DNA of 64,000 nucleotides from Paludifilum halophilum (GTDB lineage: Bacteria; Bacillota; Bacilli; Thermoactinomycetales; DSM-45169). Location of the stretch: the NCBI RefSeq assembly GCF_002245355.1, contig NZ_NOWF01000012.1:32705-96704 (forward strand). The letters run 5' to 3'. The notes beneath the pieces are model-generated. The model saw nothing but the letters and a program-made list of their open reading frames with translations, did no database searches and had not been told where the DNA came from. Below are positions 63,832 to 64,000 of this stretch, piece by piece. The translations under genes were made by a program, and so were the position numbers. Each line of letters begins with the position of its first letter. The first letter of the stretch is position 1.

Positions 63832-64000
63832 GGATACGAAGTGACTAAAGAAAATCTACCTCGAGCAGTTACCACGGATTAACCCCCGAACTTTGGACAT
63901 ATAGAGAATGATATTAACTCATGCTCACACTTTCGTCCATTTTGGATGGTAGCCATCTCTGGGTAGGCCGTCAAGGGAAAGGCTACGCCCTCACTGCCGT

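Larger units (their letters stand above)
63408..64000. other. Gene-poor right end
   Basis: No gene was recognised here. The region contains the ligase terminator (63536-63578), an inverted repeat GAAATGAT/ATCATTTC around 63583-63619, a second strong hairpin (63632-63684) and one CRISPR-repeat-like sequence (63802-63831). Confidence 0.6.

Noticed and set aside
63856..63866. CTACCTCGAG as a degenerate second CRISPR repeat
   Set aside because: It is only 45 bases from the same position in the first repeat, too close for a repeat-spacer unit, and the similarity is short.
63832..63867. Ten-base match (GGATACGAAG) between the putative guide after the CRISPR-like repeat and gltA (56651-56660)
   Set aside because: A 10-base match over 128 kb of double-strand search space is expected by chance about once in eight tries, and no PAM was established.
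63879..64000. Minus-strand frame open to the right edge (about 40 codons)
   Set aside because: It could be the tail of a gene entering from outside, but the translated piece is not recognisable and has no supporting signal inside the window.

Overview
This window is a chromosomal segment of a spore-forming, low-to-mid G+C Gram-positive bacterium (class Bacilli). The first 28 kb follows the Bacillus order ylbH-coaD-ylbJ-ylbK-ylbL-ylbN-rpmF, fapR-plsX-fab-acpP-fabF-rnc-smc-ftsY-ylxM-ffh-rpsP-khpA-rimM-trmD-rplS-lepB-rbgA-rnhB-yraN-comM. YlbJ is a sporulation protein, the Shine-Dalgarno sequences are strong, and base composition looks like mid-50s % G+C by eye. Genes look closest to the Thermoactinomycetaceae/Bacillales type; that placement is an inference.

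Region 1 (1-28.1 kb) is housekeeping: rRNA methylation, CoA synthesis, ribosomal proteins, type II fatty acid synthesis under a FapR operator, RNase III, SMC, the SRP pathway, tRNA and ribosome maturation, signal peptidase, RNase HII and a ComM-type ATPase. A CsaA gene with an apparent frameshift and a MOSC-domain gene are inserted into the otherwise conserved order. A three-hairpin structured element precedes rsmD (ylbH).

Region 2 (28.2-36.2 kb) is a maltodextrin uptake and breakdown locus: binding lipoprotein, two permeases, a neopullulanase-like GH13 enzyme and a GH15 glucoamylase-like enzyme without a signal peptide. Two catabolite-responsive (cre) sites lie upstream. No ATPase or regulator gene is present.

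Region 3 (36.3-45.0 kb, minus strand) is a siderophore operon: PLP decarboxylase, two IucA/IucC-type NIS synthetases, an acetyltransferase and an N-hydroxylase, followed by an MFS transporter. Gene order matches the rhizobactin/schizokinen type of citrate-hydroxamate pathway, but no diaminobutyrate aminotransferase is present. Two Fur boxes lie upstream.

Region 4 (45.1-50.9 kb) is an acyl-CoA catabolism operon (SDR, two MaoC-type hydratase halves, acyl-CoA ligase, acyl-CoA dehydrogenase, second SDR). It is behind a sigma-A-like promoter with a TetR-type palindrome, and a decayed fragment of another SDR sits just before the first gene.

Region 5 (50.9-64 kb) has a small unknown gene, a membrane-anchored glycerophosphodiesterase, divergent gltC and gltAB with GltC boxes, a glutamate/dicarboxylate symporter, a small cysteine-containing protein, a second acyl-CoA ligase, and a gene-poor right end. 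That end contains one isolated 30-nt sequence very similar to type I-B CRISPR repeats.

No rRNA, tRNA, insertion sequence or prophage gene was recognised.
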